A stretch of 64,000 nucleotides of DNA from DAOUAT01 sp964551735 (GTDB lineage: Bacteria; Chloroflexota; Anaerolineae; CG2-30-64-16): the NCBI GenBank assembly GCA_964551735.1, contig CAZKEF010000025.1:20626-84625 (forward strand), read 5' to 3'. The first letter of the stretch is position 1. Each line of letters begins with the position of its first letter. The notes beneath the pieces were generated by a model, which was not told the origin of the DNA, did not search any database, and saw nothing but the letters and a program-made list of their open reading frames with translations. Both the position numbers and the translations under genes were made by a program. Positions 18,623 through 26,448 of the stretch are shown here, one piece after another.

Positions 18623-19720
18623 ATGGCAAGGGAGCTTTGGAAGGGCAACGAAGCCATCGCCGAAGCCGCCATCCGTGGCGGAGTTGAGGCGTTTTTCGGC
18701 TACCCCATCACCCCGCAGACCGAACTATTGGAATACATGTCGGCGCGCCTGCCGGCCCTGGGGCGCACCTTTCTGCAAGCCGAAAGCGAGGTCGCGTCGA
18801 TCAACATGGTGTACGGCGCGGCGTGCGGCGGTGTGCGGGCCATGTCATCCTCGTCCAGCCCCGGCATCAGCCTGATGCAAGAAGGGCTGTCTTATATCGC
18901 GGCATCGGAAGTGCCTGCCGTGCTGGTGGACGTCATGCGCGGCGGCCCTGGCCTGGGCAATATCCAACCCAGCCAGGCCGACTACTTCCAGGTAACCCGC
19001 TCCGCGGGCCACGGCGACTTTCACCCCATCGTGCTGGCTCCAGCCACGGTGCAAGAGGCGATCGATCTCACCTATAACGCCTTCGTGCTGGCCGAAAAAT
19101 ACCGCACAGTGGTCATCCTGGCGGCCGACGGTTCACTAGGTCAGATGATGGAACCCGCCGAAATGCCTCCGATGCGACCGTCGTTGACCGAAGCAGAACG
19201 GAGCGAATGGGCGGTGCGCGGCAACGCCAACCGGAAGAAACGCATCATCACCTCGCTGTTCCTCAAGGAAGCGGAATTGGAGGAACTGAACCGCCGGCTA
19301 CAGGCAAAACTGCGCACGATCGAGTCTGCTGAACGCCGCTGGGCCGAATTGCATACCGAAGACGCGGAGTACCTGTTGGTGGCCTACGGCTCGGTTGGCC
19401 GCACCTGCATGACCGTGGTCAAGGAAGCGCGCGCCCAGGGCATCAAAGTCGGTCTGTTCCGGCCGATCTCCCTCTGGCCGTACCCCGGCCCGCGATTGCG
19501 CGAGCTGGCCGAAGGCAAGCGTGCCTTACTGGTGGTCGAAATGAGCGCCGGTCAAATGCTGGAGGATGTTCGCCTGACCATCGGCGATCGTGTCCCGGTG
19601 GAATTCTACGGTCGGATGGGCGGCGTCATGCCGCTGCCCGATGAAATCTTGGAAGCGCTGCGCGGAGTGGCTTTCGCCTATCGCGGCCTGGAAGATGGCG
19701 TCGAATCACGTTATATGTGA
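18623..19720 (+). CDS. 2-oxoacid:ferredoxin oxidoreductase subunit alpha
   Basis: A 365-residue alpha subunit (MARELWKGNEAIAEAAIRGG, with the YPITPQTELLEYM motif typical of KorA/VorB). It carries the pyrimidine-binding and transketolase C-terminal-like domains. The start is fixed by AGGAG 8 bases upstream; longer in-frame extensions would overlap the ferredoxin gene. The enzyme oxidatively decarboxylates a 2-oxoacid to an acyl-CoA with ferredoxin reduction. The substrate (2-oxoglutarate, branched-chain or aromatic 2-oxoacid) cannot be decided from sequence. The neighbouring aminotransferase at 21191 favours amino-acid-derived oxoacids. Confidence 0.94.
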   Translation: MARELWKGNEAIAEAAIRGGVEAFFGYPITPQTELLEYMSARLPALGRTFLQAESEVASINMVYGAACGGVRAMSSSSSPGISLMQEGLSYIAASEVPAVLVDVMRGGPGLGNIQPSQADYFQVTRSAGHGDFHPIVLAPATVQEAIDLTYNAFVLAEKYRTVVILAADGSLGQMMEPAEMPPMRPSLTEAERSEWAVRGNANRKKRIITSLFLKEAELEELNRRLQAKLRTIESAERRWAELHTEDAEYLLVAYGSVGRTCMTVVKEARAQGIKVGLFRPISLWPYPGPRLRELAEGKRALLVVEMSAGQMLEDVRLTIGDRVPVEFYGRMGGVMPLPDEILEALRGVAFAYRGLEDGVESRYM

Positions 19721-19741
19721 CGGTAGTCAGGAGTGATGAAA

Positions 19742-20545
19742 ATGACTGATGCAACCCTCATTACCCCGGAACAGATCATCGCCGAAGGCCAGGTGGTCTA
19801 TCAGCGACCCGATGCCCTCTCTGAAACCTCAACGCACTACTGCCCCGGTTGCACGCACGGCATCATCCACCGCTTGATCGCGGAGGCGATTGACGAACTG
19901 GGCATCGCGGGCAAGGCGATCCTGGTAGCGCCGGTGGGCTGCTCGGTGCTGATGTACTACTACTTCGACGTAGATGCCGTGGAGGCGGCTCACGGTCGTG
20001 CGCCGGCCATGGCGACCGGCCTCAAACGCACACAGCCGGATAAGGTGGTGTTCACGTACCAGGGTGATGGGGACCTGGCCTCCATCGGCGCCGCCGAGAT
20101 TCTGCACGCGGCCAACCGGGGGGAGAACATCACGGTCTTCTTCGTGAACAACGCCGTGTATGGCATGACCAGCGGCCAGCTCGCGCCCACCTCCTTGCCG
20201 GGCCAGGTAACCACCTCGTCGCCACAGGGCCGCGACGTAAAGCTGCACGGCTACCCGATGCGCATGGCCGAGATCATCGCCGGGTTGCCAGGCACGGCCT
20301 ATGTGGTGCGGCGTTCGGTCTACGACGCGCGCACCATCCGCCAGGCCAAGAAGGCTGTTGTGACGGCCCTCAAGACGCAATTGGCGGGCCTGGGCATGAG
20401 CATGGTCGAGTTCTTGTCGAGCTGCCCCACCAACTGGCATATGTCGCCGCCCGATGCGCTCACCTGGATCAAGGACAACATGGTGCCTTATTTCCCGTTG
20501 GGTGACTTCAAGGTGGCAGACGAAGTCAAAGCGTTGGAACGTTGA
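19742..20545 (+). CDS. 2-oxoacid:ferredoxin oxidoreductase subunit beta (TPP-binding)
   Basis: A 267-residue TPP-binding subunit. It has the cluster-ligand CPGCTHG motif, VAPVGCSVLMYYYFD, the thiamine-diphosphate motif GDGDLASIGAAE with NNAVYGMTSGQ downstream, and the ATGLK segment. ATG 19742 is chosen because AGGAG lies 8 bases upstream; ATG 19736 is too close to that site. The stop codon coincides with the edge of a small repeat-flanked insertion (20532-20581) that separates it from the gamma subunit. Confidence 0.93.
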   Translation: MTDATLITPEQIIAEGQVVYQRPDALSETSTHYCPGCTHGIIHRLIAEAIDELGIAGKAILVAPVGCSVLMYYYFDVDAVEAAHGRAPAMATGLKRTQPDKVVFTYQGDGDLASIGAAEILHAANRGENITVFFVNNAVYGMTSGQLAPTSLPGQVTTSSPQGRDVKLHGYPMRMAEIIAGLPGTAYVVRRSVYDARTIRQAKKAVVTALKTQLAGLGMSMVEFLSSCPTNWHMSPPDALTWIKDNMVPYFPLGDFKVADEVKALER

Positions 20546-20581
20546 ACCCTTCGGCATGCTCAGGGCAGGCCGTTGGAACGT
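20532..20581. repeat. Short palindromic insert flanked by 11-bp direct repeats
   Basis: CGTTGGAACGT occurs at 20532-20542 and again at 20571-20581. Between the copies is a 28-base unit containing CCCTTCGGCATGCTCAGGG, a short dyad (CCCT...AGGG). Similar CCCTTCG...CTCAGGG units are widespread in bacterial intergenic DNA (recalled). The TGA of the beta-subunit gene is the first codon of the inserted unit. Confidence 0.7.
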
Positions 20582-20606
20582 GCAAACGTCAAAGGAGACA
20601 AGAAGA

Positions 20607-21161
20607 ATGCACGAGGAGATCATCTTCTCCGGGTTTGGCGGACAGGGCGCCCTGTTTGCGGGGCAATTGCTGGCCTACGCGGCGCTGGATTCTGGTCTGC
20701 AGGTGACATGGATCCCATCCTACGGGCCGGAAATGCGCGGCGGCACCGCGCATTGTACTGTGGTGATCGCCGATGAGCCAATCGGGTCGCCGCTGGTGCG
20801 CCGTCCGCACTCGGTGGTTGCGCTGAATCTGCCGTCGTTTGAGAAGTACGAACCACTCATCAGGCCTGGCGGCTTGCTGGTCTACAACCAGTCGTTAGTG
20901 CCCGCCACGCCTTCTCGCGCCGACATCCGGCACGTCGCCGTGCTGGCCAACGACATTGCTGAGGCGCTGGGCAACGTGCGCCAGGCCAACGTTGTGCTGT
21001 TGGGCGCCTACCTCGCCGCGACGGAATTGCTGCCACTGGGTGCTGTGGAAACAGCGTTGGATCACCATCTACCGGAACGCCAGCGCAAATACCTGGCGAG
21101 CAACAAAGAAGCGCTGCACCGCGGTGCGGCGAGCGTCATCACCACGCCCGCTGCGGCGTGA
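20607..21161 (+). CDS. 2-oxoacid:ferredoxin oxidoreductase subunit gamma
   Basis: A 184-residue gamma subunit with the classical N-terminus EEIIFSGFGGQGALFAGQLL and the PSYGPEMRGGTAHCTVVI segment, both hallmarks of the family. ATG 20607 has AAAGGAG 9 bases upstream. It closes the four-subunit enzyme begun at 18372, and the aminotransferase gene starts 30 bases later. Confidence 0.94.
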   Translation: MHEEIIFSGFGGQGALFAGQLLAYAALDSGLQVTWIPSYGPEMRGGTAHCTVVIADEPIGSPLVRRPHSVVALNLPSFEKYEPLIRPGGLLVYNQSLVPATPSRADIRHVAVLANDIAEALGNVRQANVVLLGAYLAATELLPLGAVETALDHHLPERQRKYLASNKEALHRGAASVITTPAAA

Positions 21162-21190
21162 CCTGCACCACTCAACAAGGAGGTTGAGTC

Positions 21191-22468
21191 ATGGCGACAC
21201 CCTGGAAGAACCGCTACGCGCAGCGCAATCAGCGCATGACGCGTTCAGTGATCCGTGAACTGCTGAAATACACCCAACAACCCGACATCATCTCGTTTGC
21301 TGGCGGGCTGCCTGCGCCGGAGATGTTCCCCGTCGAACAAATCCAGGAGGCGGCCTGCCGCGTGCTTAGCGCATACGGCGCCAAGGCACTCCAATACGGG
21401 CCGACCGAAGGCTACCTGCCGCTGCGCCAGTTCATCTGCGAGCGTATGAACCGTTACGGTATCAAGTCGGAACCGGGCAACGTCTTTATCACCACCGGCT
21501 CGCAGCAGGCACTTGACCTGATCGGCAAGCTGTTAATCAACCCGGGCGATCGGGTGCTGGTAGAGGAACCGACCTACCTGGGCGCCTTGCAGGCCTGGAA
21601 CGCGTATCAGGCAGAATATGTCTCCGTAGCCAGCGACGACCACGGGCTGCGGACCGACCTTCTAGAAAACGCGTTGCGGATCGGGCCCAAGTTTATGTAC
21701 ATCTTGCCGAACTTCCAGAATCCGGGCGGCACTACGCTGCCGCTAGAACGGCGCTTTGATCTGGTGCGCCTGTCCAACAAGTACGGCATCCCCTTGGTTG
21801 AAGATGATCCCTACGGAGCGTTGCGCTACGAGGGTGAGCACCTGCCGCCGCTGGTTGCGCTGGACGCCGACTTTCAAACCGAGGTTGGCTTGAATGGCAG
21901 CGGTTTCATGGCAGGGAATGTCATCTACCTCGGCACCTTCTCGAAGACGCTGGCTCCCGGCCTGCGCCTGGGCTGGGTGGTGGCGCCTGTCGAGGTGATC
22001 GATCAACTGGTGATGGCCAAACAGGGCACTGACCTGCACAGCAGCAGCTTCGACCAAATGGTGGCCTACGAGGCACTCCACACTGGCTTCTTGGACGACC
22101 ACATACGCCGCATCCGCGAGGTGTACGGGGAACGCCGCGACGTGATGCTGGCTGCAATGGAACGGTACTTCCCGGAAGGCTGCTCGTGGACCCGTCCGGA
22201 GGGCGGCCTGTTCCTGTGGGCACGCGTGCCCGAATGGATTGACACGGCAGACTTGATGCAGGAGGCTGTCAAGGCTAAGGTGGCTTATGTGCCCGGCTTT
22301 GCGTTCTACGCCGATGCCTCGCACGGCCGTAACACCATGCGCCTGAACTTCTCTAACGCTCAACCCGCACAAATCGAAGAAGGGATCAAGCGCCTGGGCA
22401 GCTTGCTAAAAGCCACGATCTCACGGCATAATCGGCTTGAACAAGTCATCAGTCTGTCGAAGGAGTAG
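21191..22468 (+). CDS. PLP-dependent aminotransferase, class I/II (2-aminoadipate/aromatic type)
   Basis: A 425-residue fold-type I aminotransferase of the LysN/AroAT-like (MocR-related) subgroup: IISFAGGLPAPEMFP, YGPTEGYLPLRQ, the PNFQNPGG motif, and the PLP lysine in LGTFSKTLAPGLRLGW. It transfers amino groups from an amino acid to an oxoacid, commonly 2-oxoglutarate. AAGGAGG precedes the ATG. Its place right after the oxoacid:ferredoxin oxidoreductase suggests it supplies that enzyme with oxoacids from branched-chain or aromatic amino acids, or 2-aminoadipate (inference). Confidence 0.92.
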   Translation: MATPWKNRYAQRNQRMTRSVIRELLKYTQQPDIISFAGGLPAPEMFPVEQIQEAACRVLSAYGAKALQYGPTEGYLPLRQFICERMNRYGIKSEPGNVFITTGSQQALDLIGKLLINPGDRVLVEEPTYLGALQAWNAYQAEYVSVASDDHGLRTDLLENALRIGPKFMYILPNFQNPGGTTLPLERRFDLVRLSNKYGIPLVEDDPYGALRYEGEHLPPLVALDADFQTEVGLNGSGFMAGNVIYLGTFSKTLAPGLRLGWVVAPVEVIDQLVMAKQGTDLHSSSFDQMVAYEALHTGFLDDHIRRIREVYGERRDVMLAAMERYFPEGCSWTRPEGGLFLWARVPEWIDTADLMQEAVKAKVAYVPGFAFYADASHGRNTMRLNFSNAQPAQIEEGIKRLGSLLKATISRHNRLEQVISLSKE

Positions 22469-22474
22469 ATACCT

Positions 22475-22927
22475 ATGGAACGAATGCGGGTACGCGATGT
22501 TATGAGCACCTCACCCATCACTGTGACCCCTGACACAACGTTGCCAGCGGCCACGGCGCTGATGCGTGAGAAGCGCATCCGCCATCTGCCGGTGGTCGAG
22601 AATGGCCGGCTCGTAGGCATTGTCAGCCGGGGTGACCTGCGCGAGGCATCGATCACAGCGGGCATCAATGCTGACTCCTATGAGCTCCACTTCATGCTCA
22701 GCCGGCTGACCATCGGCAAGCTGATGACGCGCAAGGTCTTCACAGTGACGCCCGATGCGCCGGTGGTGCACGTGGCCGAGCTGATGACCGAGCACAAGAT
22801 CGCCGGCCTGCCAGTGGTGGATGAAACCGACACCCTGGTGGGCATCGTCACTGAGTCGGATCTATTGAGGATGCTGGCCCATAAGCTGCGCGAGGCGGAA
22901 GAGCGCGAGCCAGAGCCCAGCGCGTAG
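22475..22927 (+). CDS. Tandem CBS-domain protein
   Basis: A 150-residue protein with two CBS domains, clearly paralogous to the one at 15919 (MRVRDVMSTSPITVTPDTTL, LPVVENGRLVGIVSRGDLR, then LMTEHKIAGLPVVDETD). The start lies 6 bases after the aminotransferase stop with AAGGAG in the overlap region, so translation is probably coupled. It probably senses adenine nucleotides and regulates a neighbouring enzyme (inference). Confidence 0.92.
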   Translation: MERMRVRDVMSTSPITVTPDTTLPAATALMREKRIRHLPVVENGRLVGIVSRGDLREASITAGINADSYELHFMLSRLTIGKLMTRKVFTVTPDAPVVHVAELMTEHKIAGLPVVDETDTLVGIVTESDLLRMLAHKLREAEEREPEPSA

Positions 22928-22943
22928 AACTCTCCAATCGCCC

Positions 22944-23972
22944 ATGGACGCTCATCTCGCACGCTACGCGCGCCAAGTCATCTACCCCGGCATCGGAGAA
23001 GCCGGACAGCAAGCTCTGCTGGACGCCCATGTCACGATCATCGGCGTGGGCGCCACCGGCTCGGTGCTGGCCAACCACTTGGCGCGGGCCGGGGTGGGCC
23101 AGCTACGCCTGGTGGATCGCGATTTCGTGGAGCTGAACAACCTGCAGCGCCAGCTCCTCTACGACGAAGACGACGTTGCCGGCATGTTGCCGAAAGCGAT
23201 CGCGGCCGCGACCAAGCTGCGGCGCATCAACTCCGAGATCGCGATCGAGGCGGTTGTCGCTGACGTGGGGCCAACCAACATCGCCGACCTCATCGCCGAC
23301 GCCGACGTGGTGCTCGATGGCACCGACAACTTCGCCACGCGCTACCTGATCAACGATGCGTGCGTCAAGCTGGGCAAACCGTGGGTCTACTGCGGCGTGC
23401 TGGCCACCTACGGTATGACCCACACCGTCCGCCCCGGCATCACCCCCTGCCTGCGCTGCATCATGGGCGAGCTGCCTGCGCCCGGAACTGTTCCCACCTG
23501 TGACACCGCCGGCATCATCGGCCCCATCGTCGCGCTGATGGGCTCGATCGTGGTGGCCGAGGCGCTGAAGCTGATGGTGGGCCGGGGCGAGCCCAACGAT
23601 GGCATGGTGCATGTGGACTTGTGGGATAACACCTACGAGCGGTTCGACCTGGGCGGCCCGCGGCCTGATTGCCCGGCGTGCGGCCAGCGCCGGTTCGAGT
23701 TCCTCAGCGCCGAAGCGGGGGGGCGCGTGACCTCGCTGTGCGGCCGCGAGGCCGTGCAAGTGAACGTGGTTGGCGCGCACAACATTGACCTGGTGGCCCT
23801 AGCCGAACGGCTCAAGGTCGCGGCCGATCAGGTGCGCGTCAACCCCTATCTGTTGCGCGCCGTCATCGCCGGCCACGAGTTTACGGTCTTCCCTGACGGC
23901 CGGGCGATCATCAAAGGCACAACTGATGAAGCCGCGGCCGCGACGTTGTACGCGAAGTATGTGGGGATGTGA
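22944..23972 (+). CDS. ThiF/MoeB/HesA-family adenylyltransferase (E1-like)
   Basis: A 342-residue E1-like enzyme: nucleotide-binding IGVGATGSVLANHLARAGVG, the DxxxxNNLQRQ arginine finger (DFVELNNLQRQLLYDE), DGTDNFATRYLIND, two zinc CxxC pairs (CLRC and CPAC) and the PTCDTAGIIGP segment. These enzymes adenylate the C-terminus of a ubiquitin-like sulfur carrier for thiamine, molybdopterin or cysteine synthesis. No ThiS/MoaD-like gene is adjacent. The C-terminal 90 residues have a ThiS-like cadence ending EFTVFPDGRAIIKGTTDE, resembling the tail found on some MoeB/ThiF proteins, but this is uncertain. A long hairpin begins at its stop codon. Confidence 0.9.
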   Translation: MDAHLARYARQVIYPGIGEAGQQALLDAHVTIIGVGATGSVLANHLARAGVGQLRLVDRDFVELNNLQRQLLYDEDDVAGMLPKAIAAATKLRRINSEIAIEAVVADVGPTNIADLIADADVVLDGTDNFATRYLINDACVKLGKPWVYCGVLATYGMTHTVRPGITPCLRCIMGELPAPGTVPTCDTAGIIGPIVALMGSIVVAEALKLMVGRGEPNDGMVHVDLWDNTYERFDLGGPRPDCPACGQRRFEFLSAEAGGRVTSLCGREAVQVNVVGAHNIDLVALAERLKVAADQVRVNPYLLRAVIAGHEFTVFPDGRAIIKGTTDEAAAATLYAKYVGM

Positions 23973-24050
23973 CGAACGACGAAAGACGGACGACGAAAAA
24001 CGAGAAGAGGAGCGTGTCGTCATTCGTCATTCGTCCTTCGTCCTTCGTCA
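23970..24050. repeat. Long imperfect hairpin of GACGAA-like units
   Basis: Two 34-base arms (23970-24003 and 24017-24050) are reverse complements at 28 of 34 positions, with a 13-base loop. Each arm is a string of degenerate GACGAA/GACGAAN units. The left arm starts on the TGA of the ThiF-like gene, and the right arm ends on the A of the ATG at 24050. Confidence 0.8.
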
Positions 24051-25033
24051 TGCACAACATCATGAACGCCGACTCCATTACCCTCACTACCTTCTATCCG
24101 GCCCGCCTGCCAGCCCTGGTGGCGTTCCTGAATCACGCGCTGGCGGGCCAGCGGCACTGGGCCCCCATCACTGAGGCGAACTTCACCGAGCGGGTGTTGG
24201 CGCAGCCGGGCTTCGACCCCAGCGGCCTGATCCTGGCACGCGCAGGCGAGCGTATCGTGGGCGGCGTGCATGCCATTAAGCCCGCGGCCGATATGCCCGC
24301 GTACCGCAACGCGGAGCCACGGCATCACATCGCCTGGCTGGCAGTAGATCCGGCTTACCGCGGGCAAAACGTGGGCGACCGGCTGCTCCGCTCGGCCGAG
24401 AACTACCTCTACTATTGCCCTGTCTACTTCGCGGCGCAGAGCGCGCCTTTCTACGGCATCTTGGAGAAGCTGTGGGTGCCCTGGTACGGCTCCACCGAGC
24501 GGATGGGCGTCAGCGCATTGTATGACAAAGGACTGATCGCCTGGCTGGGCCGCCGCGGCTACATCGTCACCAACGCAGGTGACGTGAGCATGACCGCCAA
24601 CCTGCACAACCGTGAGCGGCCAGATGATCCCGGGCTGGTCGAGCGCGGCCTGCGAGTGGTGATGATCAACGAGCAGAACCCGTGGCGAGGCGACGAGCCG
24701 TTCTACCAGCTGCGCGCCTGGGGCCATAATGGTGACCGGCAATATCAGGGCCTGGTGGTTGCCGACGGCGACCGGGCCGTTGGCAGCATCGCCTGGTATC
24801 CCCTGCCCGACGACATGACGGCCGCGCTGGCATGGATCGGTTTGGAGCGGCCTTACCGCGGCCTGCGCTTTGGCTCCTACCTGCTGGATCGTGCCCTGAC
24901 CGAAATGGCGAGCCGCGGCTACCTCAACGTCGAAGTCCACGTCCACAGCAAGGACAACGTGGAGGCATTCTCTCTCTTCAAACGCCGCGGCTTCAACGTC
25001 ATTGACTACTGGGTGAACCTGGTGAAGACCTGA
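24050..25033 (+). CDS. Protein with two GNAT acetyltransferase domains
   Basis: A protein of 327 residues (ATG 24050) or 323 residues (ATG 24062). The N-terminal GNAT half has IAWLAVDPAYRGQNVGDRLL, an acetyl-CoA pyrophosphate-binding loop. The C-terminal GNAT half has LERPYRGLRFGSYLLDRAL and ends in the typical SLFKRRGFNVIDYWVNL strand. The tandem layout recalls mycothiol-synthase-like proteins, but the substrate is unknown. The open frame extends through the upstream hairpin (residues rich in Arg/Thr/Ser); that extension is repeat-derived and is not accepted as coding. Confidence 0.85.
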   Translation: MHNIMNADSITLTTFYPARLPALVAFLNHALAGQRHWAPITEANFTERVLAQPGFDPSGLILARAGERIVGGVHAIKPAADMPAYRNAEPRHHIAWLAVDPAYRGQNVGDRLLRSAENYLYYCPVYFAAQSAPFYGILEKLWVPWYGSTERMGVSALYDKGLIAWLGRRGYIVTNAGDVSMTANLHNRERPDDPGLVERGLRVVMINEQNPWRGDEPFYQLRAWGHNGDRQYQGLVVADGDRAVGSIAWYPLPDDMTAALAWIGLERPYRGLRFGSYLLDRALTEMASRGYLNVEVHVHSKDNVEAFSLFKRRGFNVIDYWVNLVKT

Positions 25034-25135
25034 GCGCTCCGCAACACGCGGCTTGTAGAGCCACTGGAGTGAAGGCACATACCATCTTCATGGTTGATGA
25101 TCATACCCCGCCAAAACAGAATAACCGTATTGGCG

Positions 25136-25396
25136 CTAACGCCGCGCTTTGCCCAGTTTCCCCAGGATCCATCTGGCTGCCAGGATGAAGGCCAACGATC
25201 CGAGGAACGTCTGGATGACGTACACGCCCGCGATGGAGAGACCCCATTGGCCCAACACCACCTGGCCGATAAAGCCGCCGATGAAGCCGGCCACGATGTT
25301 GCCCAGCCAACCGTAAGGTAGGTCGGTTTTCGCCACCCGTTCAACGATGGCGACGATGATGATCGTAACGATCAACGAGGCGATGAACCCTAGCAT
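25136..25396 (-). CDS. GlsB/YeaQ/YmgE-family small membrane protein
   Basis: An 86-residue integral membrane protein with three hydrophobic segments and the family's glycine signature (GWLGNIVAGFIGGFIGQVVLG). Such transglycosylase-associated proteins are linked to stress responses; their molecular function is unclear. The start MLGFIASLIVTIIIV is ATG 25396. It is convergent with the GNAT gene and precedes nothing on its own strand for over 10 kb. Confidence 0.88.
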   Translation of the reverse strand: MLGFIASLIVTIIIVAIVERVAKTDLPYGWLGNIVAGFIGGFIGQVVLGQWGLSIAGVYVIQTFLGSLAFILAARWILGKLGKARR

Positions 25397-25445
25397 GATT
25401 TTTTCTCCTTGTTGTGTTGTAGAAGGGAGCCTTGCGCCCGTCCGC

Positions 25446-25832
25446 CTACAGGATCGCGATCACGATGCCGATCACCGCGACCAGGAACGGCACAGCCAGG
25501 ACCATGCCGCCGCAGCCGATGCAGCCTTTTTTGCGCATGACTTCGTTGGGGCTGTAGTAACGCTTCTTGGCCGGGCCCGCCTCGACCGGTTCGACTTGCC
25601 CGGGCGCGATGCTGGGAGCTTTCGACTGCTTGGCCGAACTGCCGGCCTGGGGCAGCTCGGACTTCGGCTCCGGTACAACCTCGAACTGCTCCTGGCCGAG
25701 CTCGCCGGCCGAAAAGCCGCTTTCCGGTTCAAGGGCGGAGAAGTCGGGTTCACCGGCGTTTCCGCTGTCGTCCGAGGTCAGGTGGTCTGAAGCCTGAAAA
25801 CCGCCTTGTTCCTTGCGTTTGAACTGGGACAT
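25446..25832 (-). CDS. Small tail-anchored protein, function unknown
   Basis: A 128-residue protein. ATG 25832 (MSQFKRKEQGGFQASDHL) has AAGGAGG 9 bases upstream. The first 90 residues are acidic and low-complexity (Glu/Ser/Pro rich) and look disordered. Then comes a basic YYSPNEVMRKKGCIGCGG motif and a single C-terminal membrane segment (VLAVPFLVAVIGIVIAIL). The CIGCGG pair resembles half a zinc ribbon or a membrane-proximal cysteine motif. I do not recognise the family. It lies 49 bases upstream of the GlsB-like gene on the same strand, so the two are likely co-transcribed. Confidence 0.75.
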   Translation of the reverse strand: MSQFKRKEQGGFQASDHLTSDDSGNAGEPDFSALEPESGFSAGELGQEQFEVVPEPKSELPQAGSSAKQSKAPSIAPGQVEPVEAGPAKKRYYSPNEVMRKKGCIGCGGMVLAVPFLVAVIGIVIAIL

Positions 25833-26056
25833 GATGCACGCCTCCTTGTGGCTGTAGCGCCGTGTCAATGATAGAAACGGCACTAGTATACGCCGGAATT
25901 GTTACGGAACAAGTGACGCAGCCAGGCCACTGACCGCGGCGGTTGGGGTGCATCAGCATGGCATGCAGGCCCTTGCCCCGAAAGCGAACCGCACCCAACG
26001 TCTCCATCACATTGGATGGGGCTCCGCGGCCGCACAGGTTTCGTTCCGCCTGTCAT

Positions 26057-26084
26057 TTGACATGCACCCCAGGCCGGGTATAAT
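26057..26084 (+). promoter_or_regulatory. Sigma-70-type promoter of the lysC-hom-asd leader
   Basis: TTGACA and TATAAT, both full consensus, are separated by 16 bases. They place the transcript start near 26091, just before the T-box stem I. Confidence 0.8.
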
Positions 26085-26090
26085 GCAACC

Positions 26091-26425
26091 CGTTCGTGCA
26101 TAAGTAAAAACGTTGACCGGGACGAGTACGCGGCCACGGAAGCGCCAGGGAGGGCGGGCCACCGATTGCAAGCCTGTCTCGCCGAAGTCCGCTGAAAACC
26201 CCCCGGGAGTGGGCGCCTCAAATCACGTCGCAGAGTATGGCGCCCCGGGTCGCTCCGTTAGCTGCGTGCAAGATGGTTGCGCTTTCATAATGTCGTGCTG
26301 AGCGGGTTGGTCCCGTGTCTTTCGTTACGGAAACAGTCCAGCGAAGCATCTCAGGCTGATACCAAGCAATCAATTTGGGTGGAACCGCGGATGCCCCTCG
26401 CCCCAAAAGGCGAGGGGCGTTTTTT
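26091..26425 (+). ncRNA. T-box riboswitch, predicted threonine-specific
   Basis: A tRNA-sensing leader of about 335 bases ahead of lysC. Stem I closes with CCGGG (26117-26121) and CCCGG (26202-26206). The specifier loop has AGTA on the 5' side (26125-26128) and CTGAAAACCC on the 3' side (26192-26201). After the canonical GAAN, the specifier triplet is ACC at 26198-26200, a threonine codon. The T-box sequence GGGTGGAACCGCGG lies at 26377-26390, and a terminator hairpin follows. The bulge TGGA should pair with a tRNA whose discriminator base is U, as in tRNA-Thr of many Gram-positives (recalled), and not with tRNA-Lys. Uncharged tRNA-Thr would stabilise the antiterminator and switch on aspartate-family synthesis. 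Confidence 0.88.
26393..26425 (+). terminator. Terminator of the T-box leader
   Basis: A perfect 10-bp stem GCCCCTCGCC / GGCGAGGGGC with the 6-base loop CCAAAA, then G and TTTTTT. It competes with the antiterminator formed by the T-box bulge immediately upstream. Confidence 0.92.
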
Positions 26426-26448
26426 ATCTACAACAAGGGGTTTGTCCG

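Noticed and set aside
23969..24049. N-terminal extension of the GNAT protein through the hairpin
   Set aside because: The added residues are encoded by the GACGAA repeat arms and are low-complexity; the family fold starts after ATG 24050.
26192..26201. Lys (AAA) or Asn (AAC) as T-box specifier
   Set aside because: Both triplets occur in the same loop, but the usual GAAN spacing selects ACC, and the TGGA bulge predicts discriminator U, unlike tRNA-Lys or tRNA-Asn.
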